Shown here piece after piece: positions 26,659 through 36,017 of a stretch of DNA of 64,000 bases. The notes under the pieces were generated by a model. The model made no database searches and was not told where the DNA came from. It worked only from the letters and a program-made list of their open reading frames with translations. Position 1 is the first letter of the stretch. The number at the start of each line of letters is the position of its first letter. Source of the DNA: an endosymbiont 'TC1' of Trimyema compressum (GTDB lineage: Bacteria > Bacillota > TC1); the NCBI RefSeq assembly GCF_001584725.1, contig NZ_CP014606.1, forward strand, positions 930,001 to 994,000, read 5' to 3'. The translations under genes were made by a program, and so were the position numbers.

Positions 26659-27786
26659 TTAAAATATCTCCTTGGTTCGCCGCATACTAATACTGATAAT
26701 AATACCGCAGGCCATTAAATTTGTCCATAAATTACTACCTCCATAACTTATGAAGGGCAACGGAATACCTGTTACAGGCATTAAACTAATGTTCATACCT
26801 ATATTCTCAACAATATGGAACATAAACATACTAACAAAACCAATAATTACAATAAAACCATAGTGATTTAAACATTCATGAGCAATAGACAAAGCCTTTA
26901 AAAGAAAGAAGAAATAAATGACCAAGAGAACAACCCCGCCAATAAATCCAAATTCTTCACCAATAACTGAAAAAGCAAAGTCTGTATGATGCTCAGGCAA
27001 AAAATTAATCTGAGCGGCATTGCCAAAACCTTTGCCAAAAAGGCCACCTGAACCAGATGCAATAAGCGCTTGAACAATATTATAGCCTGCTCCTAATCCG
27101 TTTTTACCATCATTATATGGGTCTAAAAATACAGTGAATCTCTGTATTTGGTATTCTGCTAAAGGAATAGGCACTCCAAAAATCAAGTGTAGTGCTAACC
27201 AACCTACAATTAATCCTAATCCACTGAATAAAATAATACAAACAATTTTTTTATTCGCATTTGAAAAAAACAACATCCCAAAAACAACAAAAATATAGAC
27301 CATTGCAGTCCCTAAATCAGGCTGAAGCATAATCAATGCAAAAGGTGGCAATATATAAAGGAAAGCTTTAAACATTTGTGTCCAGGTATTGAGATTATCA
27401 AAATTTCTATTAAAAAATCCCCCAAGACACAAAATCAAAAGAATCTTACTAAACTCCGCAGGTTGGATACCGAATACACCTAATGAAAACCAGCTTTTTG
27501 CTCCATTAATATCCTGTCCAAAAACCAAGACAGCTAACAGCATAATCATCATAATAGCATATAAAAGTTTTTCCATTTCCATGTATTTTAAATAATCAAC
27601 TGAACCTACTATAAAAATAATAATCAGTCCAACTATCAGAAAAAAGATGGATTTAATAATAATTAAGTTAGCATCTTCAGCTAAACCTTTAGCTGAAGAA
27701 AATATTAGTGCAAAACCCATTGCAACTAAAAGCATTGTTAGACCAAAAAAAATCCAGTCTGTTTTTTTCCATAAGTCTCTATTCAT
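26659..27786 (-). CDS. rodA: Peptidoglycan polymerase RodA (SEDS family)
   Basis: A membrane glycosyltransferase of lateral wall synthesis that works with PBP2. The 375 residues have about ten membrane helices. Family landmarks are GAKSWFSLG, QPAEFSKILLIL near 110, LQPDLGTAMV near 153, FLPEHHTDFAFSVIGEEFGF near 262 and the C-terminal TGIPLPFISYGGSNLW near 340. It lies 11 bases after the PBP2 gene. In many Clostridia minCDE is found between these genes and rodA; it is absent here. Intact. Confidence 0.96.
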   Translation of the reverse strand: MNRDLWKKTDWIFFGLTMLLVAMGFALIFSSAKGLAEDANLIIIKSIFFLIVGLIIIFIVGSVDYLKYMEMEKLLYAIMMIMLLAVLVFGQDINGAKSWFSLGVFGIQPAEFSKILLILCLGGFFNRNFDNLNTWTQMFKAFLYILPPFALIMLQPDLGTAMVYIFVVFGMLFFSNANKKIVCIILFSGLGLIVGWLALHLIFGVPIPLAEYQIQRFTVFLDPYNDGKNGLGAGYNIVQALIASGSGGLFGKGFGNAAQINFLPEHHTDFAFSVIGEEFGFIGGVVLLVIYFFFLLKALSIAHECLNHYGFIVIIGFVSMFMFHIVENIGMNISLMPVTGIPLPFISYGGSNLWTNLMACGIIISISMRRTKEIF

Positions 27787-27797
27787 CTTTTCCTCTT

Positions 27798-29834
27798 TTA
27801 TTTATTAAAGTAAGCGTCAAATGCTCCTTTAGCAACCCAAGCCGCCGAGGTTGAACTACCCTTACCATATTCTACAATAACTGCAATAGCAATTTGCGGA
27901 TTATCATAAGGCGCAAAAGCAACAAAAACGCCATAATAGTCTGTTTTCGCATTATCCGTTGCTCTTCCGGTCTCAGCTGTCCCTGTTTTAGCTGCAACAG
28001 GAATACTATAGTCACTAAATACCGACCCAGCTGTACCACCAGATTGAGTTACTTGATACATACCTGCCTTAATAGAATCTAAATCAGCCTTAGCTACTTC
28101 TAATTTATTTAATACTGTTGGCTGAGCTTCATAGGCAACTTCGGCAACTTCTCCGGCACCAGTTACAGCTTTTTTAACTAATATAGGTTTATAGCGGGTT
28201 CCGCCATTGGCAATAGTTGAAACATATTGACCCAATTGTAATACGGTATAGTTATTCATACCTTGTCCAATTGATAAATTATATGTATCATAAGGATACC
28301 AACTTTTTGCCCATTCATAATTAGATGTGGCGGCACTAATAGTCTCATCTCTTTCCCCTTCAACTGCTTCAATTTGTTTTCGTTTTTCAGCTTCACTTAA
28401 GTTACTATTTTGATTAATTGCAACAATTTTATCAGCTGCAGCACCATTTAAATTTTCCTTAATGCCTTCTAAATACTCTTTTTCATAAGCAGATTTAGAA
28501 TCTGGTGTTGGCAAAAATCCTTTTGATACACCTGACATATCTGTAAATCCAGTATCAACACCTAAGCCTAATTGTCTTGCTGTTTTAGAAATATTATCTA
28601 TTCCAGTTTGCTGAGATACTGCTTGAAAATAAACATTACATGATACTTTCAAAGCTGTTTCAAGATTAATGGTTCCATGAACACCTGTACACGGAATATA
28701 AGGCGGTTCCCAAAATTTACCGTTACAAGTAAATTGAGAGTTTGGTGTTAAATTACCATAAGTTAATCCAGCAAGAGCAGTAGTCATTTTAAATGCAGAA
28801 CCAGGTGGGTAAGGTGTATTTAAAACTTTGTTCACCATAGGTGTTTGTAAACTTCTAATATAATAATCGGCTTTATCTTCACTTAAACCATTAACAAAGT
28901 CATTAGGATCAAAATAAGGTTTTGAGGCCATAGCTAAAATTTCCCCAGTTTTAACATCCATTATTACTGCTGAGCCACTGCCTGCTTTAGGATTTGAACC
29001 TTGGCTAATCTTAATTTGCTCATCTAAAGCTGTTTCTAATGCTTTTTGCAACCTTAAATCAATAGTCAATTGAAAATTATCACCTGACTTAGAAGGATTG
29101 ATTTCCCCTTTGGTTTTAATGGTTTTCCCCTCCATATCAACTTCCACTTCTTGAGTTCCCTTAATACCATAAAGCCCTCTTAAATCAGTACCTTCTTTTT
29201 TAAATTGCTCTAGAGACTTTTCCAGTCCCATTTTACCAATTGAATCAGTTTGCTTGTAAATACTTTTATTTTTTTCATACTCTTCTTGGTTAATGGCCCC
29301 AACATAACCTAAGGTTACTCCTAAAACACTTTCTTGAGGATAATAGCGGGTAGGTATTATTTGCACTTTCGCTGCCGGCAAAATGGCAGCTCTCTCATAG
29401 ATTTTACTAATAATTTGCATGCCATCCCCTTGGTCATAAGGCACTTTCACAATCTCTATTACACCATAAGCGCCAGTGGCACCTTTGTCTTCAATTTTCT
29501 TTCTTATTTTTTCTTCATCAAAACCTAAAGGTTTAAGTAATTCGCTTAAGTTATAGATGGTTTTTTCATAGTCGTCTTTTGGAGCATTAATGTCTATTGC
29601 TATTGAAGCCATTGGCCTACTAACTGCTAAAGGTTCATTATTGCGATCTATAATATCTCCTCGTTTAGCTGGAATATCAATTAATCTCAGTGTATTATTT
29701 GATGATTGAGTCTGATAATTCGCGCCATTAATAACTTGGACTTGAAATAAACGACCTATTAAAATGAGGAACACAACAGCAATAAAAATTAAATAGCCAT
29801 GAACATTACCTTCATTATCTTTTTTTTTGTTCAT
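27798..29834 (-). CDS. mrdA: Penicillin-binding protein 2 (elongasome transpeptidase)
   Basis: A class B PBP cross-linking lateral wall peptidoglycan. The 678 residues comprise an N-terminal membrane helix (GYLIFIAVVFLILIGRLFQVQV), a pedestal domain (RGDIIDRNNEPLA) and a transpeptidase domain. The domain has SxxK as PPGSAFKM near residue 345, SxN as VSCNVYF near 395 and KTG as VAAKTGTAETG near 613. A charged insertion around 460-500 (EKEYLEGIKENLNG, KRKQIEAVEGERDE) lies between the SxN and KTG motifs. Its ATG overlaps the mreD stop by four bases. It works with RodA just downstream. Intact. Confidence 0.96.
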   Translation of the reverse strand: MNKKKDNEGNVHGYLIFIAVVFLILIGRLFQVQVINGANYQTQSSNNTLRLIDIPAKRGDIIDRNNEPLAVSRPMASIAIDINAPKDDYEKTIYNLSELLKPLGFDEEKIRKKIEDKGATGAYGVIEIVKVPYDQGDGMQIISKIYERAAILPAAKVQIIPTRYYPQESVLGVTLGYVGAINQEEYEKNKSIYKQTDSIGKMGLEKSLEQFKKEGTDLRGLYGIKGTQEVEVDMEGKTIKTKGEINPSKSGDNFQLTIDLRLQKALETALDEQIKISQGSNPKAGSGSAVIMDVKTGEILAMASKPYFDPNDFVNGLSEDKADYYIRSLQTPMVNKVLNTPYPPGSAFKMTTALAGLTYGNLTPNSQFTCNGKFWEPPYIPCTGVHGTINLETALKVSCNVYFQAVSQQTGIDNISKTARQLGLGVDTGFTDMSGVSKGFLPTPDSKSAYEKEYLEGIKENLNGAAADKIVAINQNSNLSEAEKRKQIEAVEGERDETISAATSNYEWAKSWYPYDTYNLSIGQGMNNYTVLQLGQYVSTIANGGTRYKPILVKKAVTGAGEVAEVAYEAQPTVLNKLEVAKADLDSIKAGMYQVTQSGGTAGSVFSDYSIPVAAKTGTAETGRATDNAKTDYYGVFVAFAPYDNPQIAIAVIVEYGKGSSTSAAWVAKGAFDAYFNK

Positions 29835-30337
29835 TTGTTTTCTTCCCCTTTAAATTTATGGAGAATCAAATAGGTTATAGGATAAATAACTAAAGAAACT
29901 AATACATTATAAACACTACCTAATAACATATTTTTTACATACATTAAATTAAGTAATCCCCCATTGCCTGCTAAGACCATTAAGACTGCCATTACTATAC
30001 CATTTATAATGGAGCCAATAAAAATAACTGCAATAGGTGTCAATACATTTTCTTTAATAATTCTAGAAGTAAAACGACTAATTATAAAGATAGTCAAAAC
30101 CATAGCAATTACATTGCTGCCAATCATTCTACCAATATAAAAATCTTCAATCCCACCAGCGATTAAGGCGCAAACAATACTAGATTCTCTGCTTATAAAA
30201 AAAGTAAGTGTTATAGTAAAAATCAATAATAAGTTAGGCTGGGCTCCAAAAAAATCCAGTCTGGAAAAAAAGGTTGATTCCAAAATAAGAAAAAAAGCTA
30301 CTAGCAGAATATAAATGGGAATATATAATTTTTTCAC
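29831..30337 (-). CDS. mreD: Rod shape-determining protein MreD
   Basis: A 168-residue integral membrane protein of the elongasome with about five hydrophobic helices (IPIYILLVAFFLILESTFF, PNLLLIFTITLTFFI, AMVLTIFIISRF and others). Sequence is poorly conserved in this family, so the call rests on size, topology and position between mreC and PBP2. The start overlaps nothing; the end overlaps the PBP2 start by four bases. Intact. Confidence 0.9.
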   Translation of the reverse strand: MKKLYIPIYILLVAFFLILESTFFSRLDFFGAQPNLLLIFTITLTFFISRESSIVCALIAGGIEDFYIGRMIGSNVIAMVLTIFIISRFTSRIIKENVLTPIAVIFIGSIINGIVMAVLMVLAGNGGLLNLMYVKNMLLGSVYNVLVSLVIYPITYLILHKFKGEENK

Positions 30338-30362
30338 TGGCCTCTTTCCTTTCCTAGTACCT

Positions 30363-31205
30363 TTACTCTTGACTAGTAATAACCATTACAAAATCTAAAC
30401 TATTTAAATTTTCATAAGGCTCAATAATAGCTTCTTTCATTAAGCCATCAGAAGCGTTTTCTATAGACTTTACTTTTCCTATTTTTAAATTTTTATAGGT
30501 CATATCACCTAAACCTGAGGTAATAATCTCAAAGCCTTCTTGGATAGGTGCATCTGAGGGAATTTGAATCATCTTTAATTGATTGGAACCATCATCCTCG
30601 CCAATTACAATACCAGGATACCTGATTTCTTTCGCAAGAGCTGCTACAGCTCCATATTTAGAATCAGTAATAAGTGTAACCTCTGCAGTACTATTTGTGA
30701 CAGATGTTACACGGCCAACTAAACCTTTATAGGTAATTACTGGCATATTTTCCTTAATACCGTCATTGGATCCTTTATTAATGGAAATAGTTTTATACCA
30801 TTCCTTAATACTTCTTCCAACTACTTCACCCGTTACAATTTGCAACTCTTTATTACTTTTCTGTAAATCTAATGTTTTTTTCAAAGTCTCATTTTCAACT
30901 TTGTATTCTTGGAGTATGTTGTTTTCTGTTTCCAAGCGAGCTAAATCTTTTTTTATTTCATCATTTTCATCTTTAACATTTTTATAATCTACTAAACCCT
31001 TAAAAAAATTAACAATACCGTTCCCGGCCGAATAGGAAGCTGTTTGAGCAGGGTTAAATACTTCCCTCATAATACTTTCAACAGGACCTAATCCTAACTG
31101 AGTTGTACTTGTTATTCTCATAATAATTACAAAAATAATGACAATGACACTGATGACTACCTTTATTTTGAAGTCTCCAGTGCCCTTTTTAATTTTCTTG
31201 TCCAT
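30363..31205 (-). CDS. mreC: Rod shape-determining protein MreC
   Basis: An elongasome scaffold linking MreB to PBP2. The 280 residues contain an N-terminal membrane helix (IKVVISVIVIIFVIIM), a coiled coil (about 75-115, ENDEIKKDLARLETENNIL) and the extracytoplasmic beta domain with GEVVGRSIKEWYKTISINKGSNDGI and GLVGRVTSVTNSTAEVTLITD segments. It follows mreB by two bases. Intact and of normal length. Confidence 0.95.
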   Translation of the reverse strand: MDKKIKKGTGDFKIKVVISVIVIIFVIIMRITSTTQLGLGPVESIMREVFNPAQTASYSAGNGIVNFFKGLVDYKNVKDENDEIKKDLARLETENNILQEYKVENETLKKTLDLQKSNKELQIVTGEVVGRSIKEWYKTISINKGSNDGIKENMPVITYKGLVGRVTSVTNSTAEVTLITDSKYGAVAALAKEIRYPGIVIGEDDGSNQLKMIQIPSDAPIQEGFEIITSGLGDMTYKNLKIGKVKSIENASDGLMKEAIIEPYENLNSLDFVMVITSQE

Positions 31206-31207
31206 TT

Positions 31208-32245
31208 TTATTTATCGCTACCTATTATATTCTTCCATTCTGATAAATTATCAACTACTAACCCTGTGCCTTTGGCTACAGCCAATAATGGGTCTTCAGC
31301 CACATAAACAGGCATACCTGTAACATCTCTAACTAAGCGATCAAAACCATATAATTGTGAGCCACCACCAGCTAAAATGATGCCTCTATCAATTAAGTCA
31401 GCAGACAATTCAGGTGGTGTATTTTCTAAACAGTAACGAATGCCTTCTACCATTCTGGCAAGAGGCTCTTCCAGAGCACTTCTGACTTCATCGCCAGTAA
31501 TCTCAATGGTTTTTGGCAATCCTTCAAGTAAATCTCTACCTCTAACAGCATAACGTGAATGTCTTCTTTCTAAATCTTCTGGCGTATCTAGAAAATAAGC
31601 ACTACCAAAATTAATTTTAATTTCTTCTGCTGTTCTTTCACCAATCATTAGATTGTATTTTTTCTTGAGATAATTCACAATAGAAATATCCATACCATCA
31701 CCACCAACACGGATGGACTGATCGGTAACAATACCACCTAAGGATATTACAGCTACCTCAGTAGTACCTCCCCCAATATCCACAATCATATTGCCTGTTG
31801 CTTCTTCAACAGGAAGACCAGCACCAATTGCAGCAGCCATAGGTTCTCTAATTAATTGAACTTCTTTAGCACCTGCCTGTAAAGCTGCTTCTTTGACAGC
31901 ACGTTCTTCAACGGCTGTAATGCCAGAAGGAATTCCCACAACAACTACAGGTTTAAAAAAGCTAAAACGTCCTCTAGCTTTATCAATAAAATAGCGAAGC
32001 ATTGCCTGCGCTACATCAAAATCAGCAATAACACCATCTTTCAATGGGCGAATTGCTGTAATATTCTCAGGTGTTCTACCTATCATTTGTTTTGCTTCTT
32101 CACCAACAGCAACAATCTCCTTTGTGTGCTGCTGAACAGCTACAACGGAAGGTTCCTGCATTACGACGCCTTCTCCGCGGATATACACTAATATATTAGC
32201 TGTTCCTAAATCTATCCCTAAATCCTTTACTCCGAAACCAAACAT
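31208..32245 (-). CDS. mreB: Rod shape-determining protein MreB
   Basis: A bacterial actin that organises lateral wall synthesis. The 345 residues begin [21 protein letters not shown], with phosphate-binding [14 protein letters not shown], the IGRTPENI helix, [18 protein letters not shown] near 160 and [13 protein letters not shown] near 298. The short amphipathic N-terminus is present. It has an AGGAGTG site upstream. It is separated from the radC relic by a terminator (32349-32381), so it has its own promoter in 32246-32345. Together with mreC, mreD, PBP2 and rodA, all intact, it points to a rod-shaped or elongating cell. Confidence 0.97.
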   Translation of the reverse strand: MFGFGVKDLGIDLGTANILVYIRGEGVVMQEPSVVAVQQHTKEIVAVGEEAKQMIGRTPENITAIRPLKDGVIADFDVAQAMLRYFIDKARGRFSFFKPVVVVGIPSGITAVEERAVKEAALQAGAKEVQLIREPMAAAIGAGLPVEEATGNMIVDIGGGTTEVAVISLGGIVTDQSIRVGGDGMDISIVNYLKKKYNLMIGERTAEEIKINFGSAYFLDTPEDLERRHSRYAVRGRDLLEGLPKTIEITGDEVRSALEEPLARMVEGIRYCLENTPPELSADLIDRGIILAGGGSQLYGFDRLVRDVTGMPVYVAEDPLLAVAKGTGLVVDNLSEWKNIIGSDK

Positions 32246-32348
32246 GTTTCCACTCCTTTTTTTGATTTATATTTCTCCTGTTAAAAACAGGATTTAATTT
32301 CAAAATTTGCTGATATTTTCCGACCATTAGCCATCCTTTATTATAACA

Positions 32349-32381
32349 TAAAAAAAGAGTTGGGGATATCCTCAACTCTTA
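32349..32381 (-). terminator. Terminator after radC
   Basis: AAGAGTTGAGGATATCCCCAACTCTT-type stem with one mismatch and a T7 run on the minus strand, between radC and mreB. Confidence 0.85.
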
Positions 32382-32435
32382 CTTTTTACACATTCTTTAA
32401 ACTTGAAAAGATACCACATATCATTATACCATAGA

Positions 32436-33066
32436 CTATATCATTCCTTCTTCCTTAAAGCTAAAATAATTGCCTTTTCCAATAATTACATGATCAATAA
32501 CATCTATGCCAAGCAAAATACCTCCTTTGACAATTCTCTCAGTAACTTGGCAATCTTCCCGACTGGGATGAGGATCACCACTAGTATGATTATACCCTAA
32601 TATAATTGAGGCGGCACTATTTTTTACAGCATCTTTAAAAACTTCACGGGGGTGTACAATTGAAGCATTTAAGCTACCGATAGAAACTGTCTCAACTTTT
32701 AAGATATGATTTTTAGTATTTAACTGAATGACTAAAAAATGTTCTTTCTTCAATCCCATGAGTTCTTTTTCCAGAACCTGTGCAGCTTTTTTGACGAAGT
32801 AATAATTGGTGTTGTTAGTTCTTCAAATAAAAGGCACCTTTTGCCTAATTCTAAAGCAGCTAATAAAGTAATAGCTTTTGCTTTTACTATACCTTTAATT
32901 TGGCATAGTTCTTTAACAGATAATTCACTTATTTTATTTTTTGATAACCACTTCTTAAAACAATAGCTATTAATTCCTGGTCCGTTAAGTTTGCTATGCC
33001 AACAGCTACACTTCTCTCTCGAGGATGTATACTTATAGGTCGCTCCTTCATTGTAATATTTGACAT
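32436..33066 (-). pseudogene. radC: RadC family JAMM-domain protein, frameshifted and with an altered metal motif
   Basis: Relatives carry an N-terminal HhH region and a C-terminal JAMM/MPN metalloprotease-like domain. The ATG at 33064-33066 starts MSNITMKERPISIHPRERSVAVG and LTDQELIAIVLRSG. The frame breaks near 32945, continues with SKNKISELSVKELCQIKGIVKAKAITLL in pieces, and breaks again near 32760 before KKEHFLVIQLNTKNHIL. The motif normally written HNHPSGDP...SxxD reads YNHTSGDPHPSRED here, so the first metal-binding His is Tyr. The altered site suggests function was lost before or independently of the frameshifts. It keeps the conserved place between maf and mreB. Confidence 0.9.
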
Positions 33067-33070
33067 ACAA

Positions 33071-33132
33071 AAACTTCCTTTACTTACTAATTATTCTCCA
33101 TAGTAAATTATTCTCCATAGTAAAGGAAGTTT
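33071..33132. terminator. Hairpin with a 17-bp tandem duplication in its loop
   Basis: A perfect 14-base inverted repeat (AAACTTCCTTTACT at 33071-33084, complement at 33119-33132) encloses two exact tandem copies of a 17-base unit beginning AATTATTC (33089-33105 and 33106-33122). T-runs follow in the minus direction only weakly. It lies between radC and the ArsD-like gene and is probably its terminator. Confidence 0.7.
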
Positions 33133-33164
33133 ATTTTAGTTTAATTCTATTTTTACATTATTAT

Positions 33165-33476
33165 TTAGTTTGCAATTCTTTTTAAAGCCTCTGTTAATTC
33201 TTCATCTGTTGGATAGCCACCTTCTTTAATTACAAAATCATTTAAAAGTACTAAAGGCAATACAGAATGACCTTTTTCTTTTACTAAGTTGCTTGCTGTT
33301 TTATTAATAACAAAAGCTCTAGGATCATCTTTAATATTATAGCGCTCAATTGCTATATCCTCATTTTGTGCCATTTCATTAATAAAAATTAAAATTCTAA
33401 AAAGGGCTTCATCTCCCAAAGACATGCCTTCTGATAAAGCATCCTTAGCAGGTTCATACAAAACTAATTTTTTCAT
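33165..33476 (-). CDS. ArsD-like protein lacking the arsenic-binding cysteines
   Basis: About 103 residues starting MKKLVLYEPAKDALSEGMS. The downstream part matches ArsD closely: AIERYNIKDDPRAFVINKTASNLV and LPLVLLNDFVIKEGGYPTDEEL. ArsD is an arsenite metallochaperone that hands As(III) to ArsA through CC and C residues in a segment like AMCCSTGVCG. Here that place reads AKDALSEGM with no cysteine anywhere in the protein. No arsA or arsB is nearby. I chose the ATG nine bases after AGGAGG rather than two in-frame ATGs overlapping the ribosome site. It may have a different, thiol-free role; function unknown. Confidence 0.8.
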   Translation of the reverse strand: MKKLVLYEPAKDALSEGMSLGDEALFRILIFINEMAQNEDIAIERYNIKDDPRAFVINKTASNLVKEKGHSVLPLVLLNDFVIKEGGYPTDEELTEALKRIAN

Positions 33477-33496
33477 ATTATCCATCCTCCTCTTCA

Positions 33497-34067
33497 TTAC
33501 ACTTCAATTGATAAACGCTGAAATAATTCATTGACTATATAAGGTGATAATCCCATAATGCCATAGAAATCCCCTTCAATTTGCTTTATAAAAGCACTGG
33601 CTGGTCCTTAAATACCATAAGATCCTGCTTTATCTAAAGGCTCACCTGTAGCAACATATTTAAAGATTTCTTGATCACTTAACTCTTTAAAATATACATT
33701 GGATGTTGACAGACCCTTAACAACTTTTCCTTCATAAAAAAGCACAATGTCCCGTATAAACTCGATGACACTGCCCGGATAACGATTTAAGCATAGCTAT
33801 GGCATCACTTTCATTTTTAGGTTTTCCTAAAATATTTCTTTTTAAAGAAACAATAGTATCACCACTGATAACAAGAGACTCCTTATAAGCTTCTGCTACA
33901 GCTTCTCCTTTTTGAAAGGCTAAATCCAATACCAAATCTCCTGGAGACTTAGTAATATCTACTGATTCTTCAATTCCTGAAATAATTATTTCCGGTTTTA
34001 TTGCTAAAGCATTTTCTAGTATTTCTTTTCGTCTCGGAGAAGCTGATGCTAAAATTATATTAATCAT
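33497..34067 (-). pseudogene. maf: Maf-type nucleotide pyrophosphatase, broken
   Basis: Maf proteins hydrolyse non-canonical nucleoside triphosphates. It begins MINIILASASPRRKEILENA (SASPRR is the signature) and continues through VISGDTIVSL and LSGQCHRVYTG. A one-base slip near 33757 then moves the frame to IVLFYEGKVVKG and YVATGEPLDKAGSYGI. An in-frame TAA near 33618 replaces what is usually Gln. The rest, IEGDFYGIMGLSPY, is preserved to a TAA at 33497-33499. The ATG overlaps the rex stop region. Two lesions show real decay rather than a single error. Confidence 0.9.
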
Positions 34068-34700
34068 CTATAACCCCTTAACCAACATATTATAAGATAA
34101 TATCTCAAGATATATTGAAAAGTCTACATTTCTAACTTCAACGTCTTGAGTTGCATTTAAAACAATAGGTGCAAAGTTTAAAATAGCTTTAATACCGCTT
34201 TCTACAACAATATCTCCAACTTTCTGAGCCCTATCATCCGGTACTACACTATAACTGCAATATCTATTTTTCTCGCTTAGTTATAGTCTTGAAATTACTA
34301 ATATCTTCAACAATTAACCCACCAATTTCAGTACCAATTTTACTTTTATCAGCATCGAATATAGCTGATGTATAAAAGCCTCTGTCACCAAAACCAGAAT
34401 AAGCCAACAATGCTCCACCTAAATGTCCGGCTCCAATAATTGCCAATTGCCAATTTCTATGAAGGCCAATAATATCAGAAATTACTTCATAGAGTTTATC
34501 TACATCATAGCCAACTCCTCTAACACCAAATTCTCCAAAATAGGCAAAATCCTTTCTAACTTGAGCAGATGTTGAACCTGTAATCTCAGCAATTTCTCTT
34601 GATGAAGTAATTTTTTTCCAGTCTCTTTTAAATGAAGTAAATATCTAGAATAAGTTGTTAAGCGCATAATGGTTACTTCAGGAATTTTAGCGGTTTTCAC
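34068..34700 (-). pseudogene. rex: Redox-sensing repressor Rex, broken
   Basis: Rex senses NADH/NAD+ and represses fermentation and electron-transfer genes in anaerobic Firmicutes. The winged-helix part starts MKTAKIPEVTIMRLTTYSRYL. A slip in the A/T-run near 34612 moves the frame to ITSREIAEITGSTSAQVRKDF and FGEFGVRGVGYDV. The Rossmann domain (LAIIGAGHLGGALLAY) follows cleanly. A second slip near 34262 precedes DIAVIVVPDDRAQKVGD and NFAPIVLNATQDVEVRNVD. It overlaps folC by four bases upstream and maf downstream. Two slips, one in the DNA-binding half, make it non-functional unless frameshifting rescues it. Confidence 0.92.
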
Positions 34701-36016
34701 TTTAGTAAACCTCCTTTAAAGTAATGTCTTGCTTCCTTAATCATATAGATAGAGCCTGTAATGCAGACAATATCATTTTCATTGGCTTTAGATAAACCTA
34801 TAGCTACAGCCTCTTCAATATTGGGTTCTAAAATAACATCAGAAACATATTCTTTAGCTAAAGTTGCAATAATTTCGTAGTCTCCTGCTCTAGGGCTATT
34901 AGGCTTTGTAACTACGATAGCATCAGCTACTGGTCCTAGATACTGCATCATTTCCTGACGCTGTTTATCACCTAAAATGCCTAGCACGAATACAAACTTT
35001 CGAAAAGGATAAATTGACTTTAAAGCTAATCCTAAATGTTTGGCTCCATCTACATTATGGGCAGCATCTAAGAGTATTCTTTTCCCTTTGTACTCGATTA
35101 ACTCTAAGCGCCCTGGCCAGAGAACATGCTCCATACTTCCTCTCATTTTCTCTTCATCAATAATAAGGCCATTTTCTTTCAAACACCAAATTGTTTCCAA
35201 CGCCAAAGCACCATTTCTCACTTGATGATGACCTACTAAAGAAAATAAGATTCTTTTCTCCCAATCCTTATTTTGAAAAATAAAGTAAGACCCTCTTTTA
35301 GAAAATGATTTAGGCAATGCAGAAAATTCATAGCCAATGCGATAAACTTTCGAACCACATGACTTTGCCTTTTCTTCAATGACTTTCAAAACATCAGAAT
35401 CAAGGCTCCCTGTCACAACAGGAACACCATTCTTAATAATGCCTGCTTTAACTTTAGCTATTTCCTCCTCAGTATTGCCCAAGTATTCCTTGTGATCCAT
35501 AGTTACATTTGTAATAACAGAAATTAAAGGTGTAATTACATTCGTAGAATCAATGGCTCCACCTAATCCAACTTCCACAACTGCTATATCAATATTTTTC
35601 TCACTAAAATAAAGAAATGCCAAGGCTGTTGATACTTCAAAATTAGTAGGATGCTCATCTCCAGCTGCTACCATCTGGCTAATAGCCTCTTTTATTTTTC
35701 TAATTTGCTTAACAAGAGAAGCTTTCTCAGTCCAATTACCATTAAATTGAATTCGCTCTCTAAAATCGAACATATCAGGGGATATAAATTGACCAACTTT
35801 ATAACCTTGATCTTTTAAAATTTTCGCCAGTGTAACTGTTACAGACCCTTTTCCATTTGTTCCTCCGACATGAATAGACTGATAGTCATTTTGAGGACTC
35901 CCTAAAATGGATAATAGTTTTTCAATACGTTGAAGACCTGGCTGCCAGCCAAATGTTTCAAGGCTCTCTAAATAAGCAATTGCCTCATCATATTCATCTA
36001 TTTTATTATCTTTCAT
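34697..36016 (-). CDS. folC: Bifunctional folylpolyglutamate/dihydrofolate synthase
   Basis: It adds glutamate to folates. The 439 residues show SIHVGGTNGKGSVTVTLA (P-loop) near residue 49, ISPDMFDFRERIQ, VVEVGLGGAIDSTNV and TNVTMDHKEYLGNT of the Mur-ligase central domain. The C-terminal domain has WPGRLELIEYKGKRILLDAAHN and ITGSIYMIKEARHYF. It sits one base after valS and before rex, a frequent Clostridia order. Intact, in contrast to the second folC-like gene at 41404-42743. Confidence 0.95.
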   Translation of the reverse strand: MKDNKIDEYDEAIAYLESLETFGWQPGLQRIEKLLSILGSPQNDYQSIHVGGTNGKGSVTVTLAKILKDQGYKVGQFISPDMFDFRERIQFNGNWTEKASLVKQIRKIKEAISQMVAAGDEHPTNFEVSTALAFLYFSEKNIDIAVVEVGLGGAIDSTNVITPLISVITNVTMDHKEYLGNTEEEIAKVKAGIIKNGVPVVTGSLDSDVLKVIEEKAKSCGSKVYRIGYEFSALPKSFSKRGSYFIFQNKDWEKRILFSLVGHHQVRNGALALETIWCLKENGLIIDEEKMRGSMEHVLWPGRLELIEYKGKRILLDAAHNVDGAKHLGLALKSIYPFRKFVFVLGILGDKQRQEMMQYLGPVADAIVVTKPNSPRAGDYEIIATLAKEYVSDVILEPNIEEAVAIGLSKANENDIVCITGSIYMIKEARHYFKGGLLK

Positions 36017-36017
36017 T

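Noticed and set aside
33089-33122. Start of a CRISPR-like or minisatellite array
   Set aside because: There are only two copies with no spacer, inside a terminator-like hairpin.
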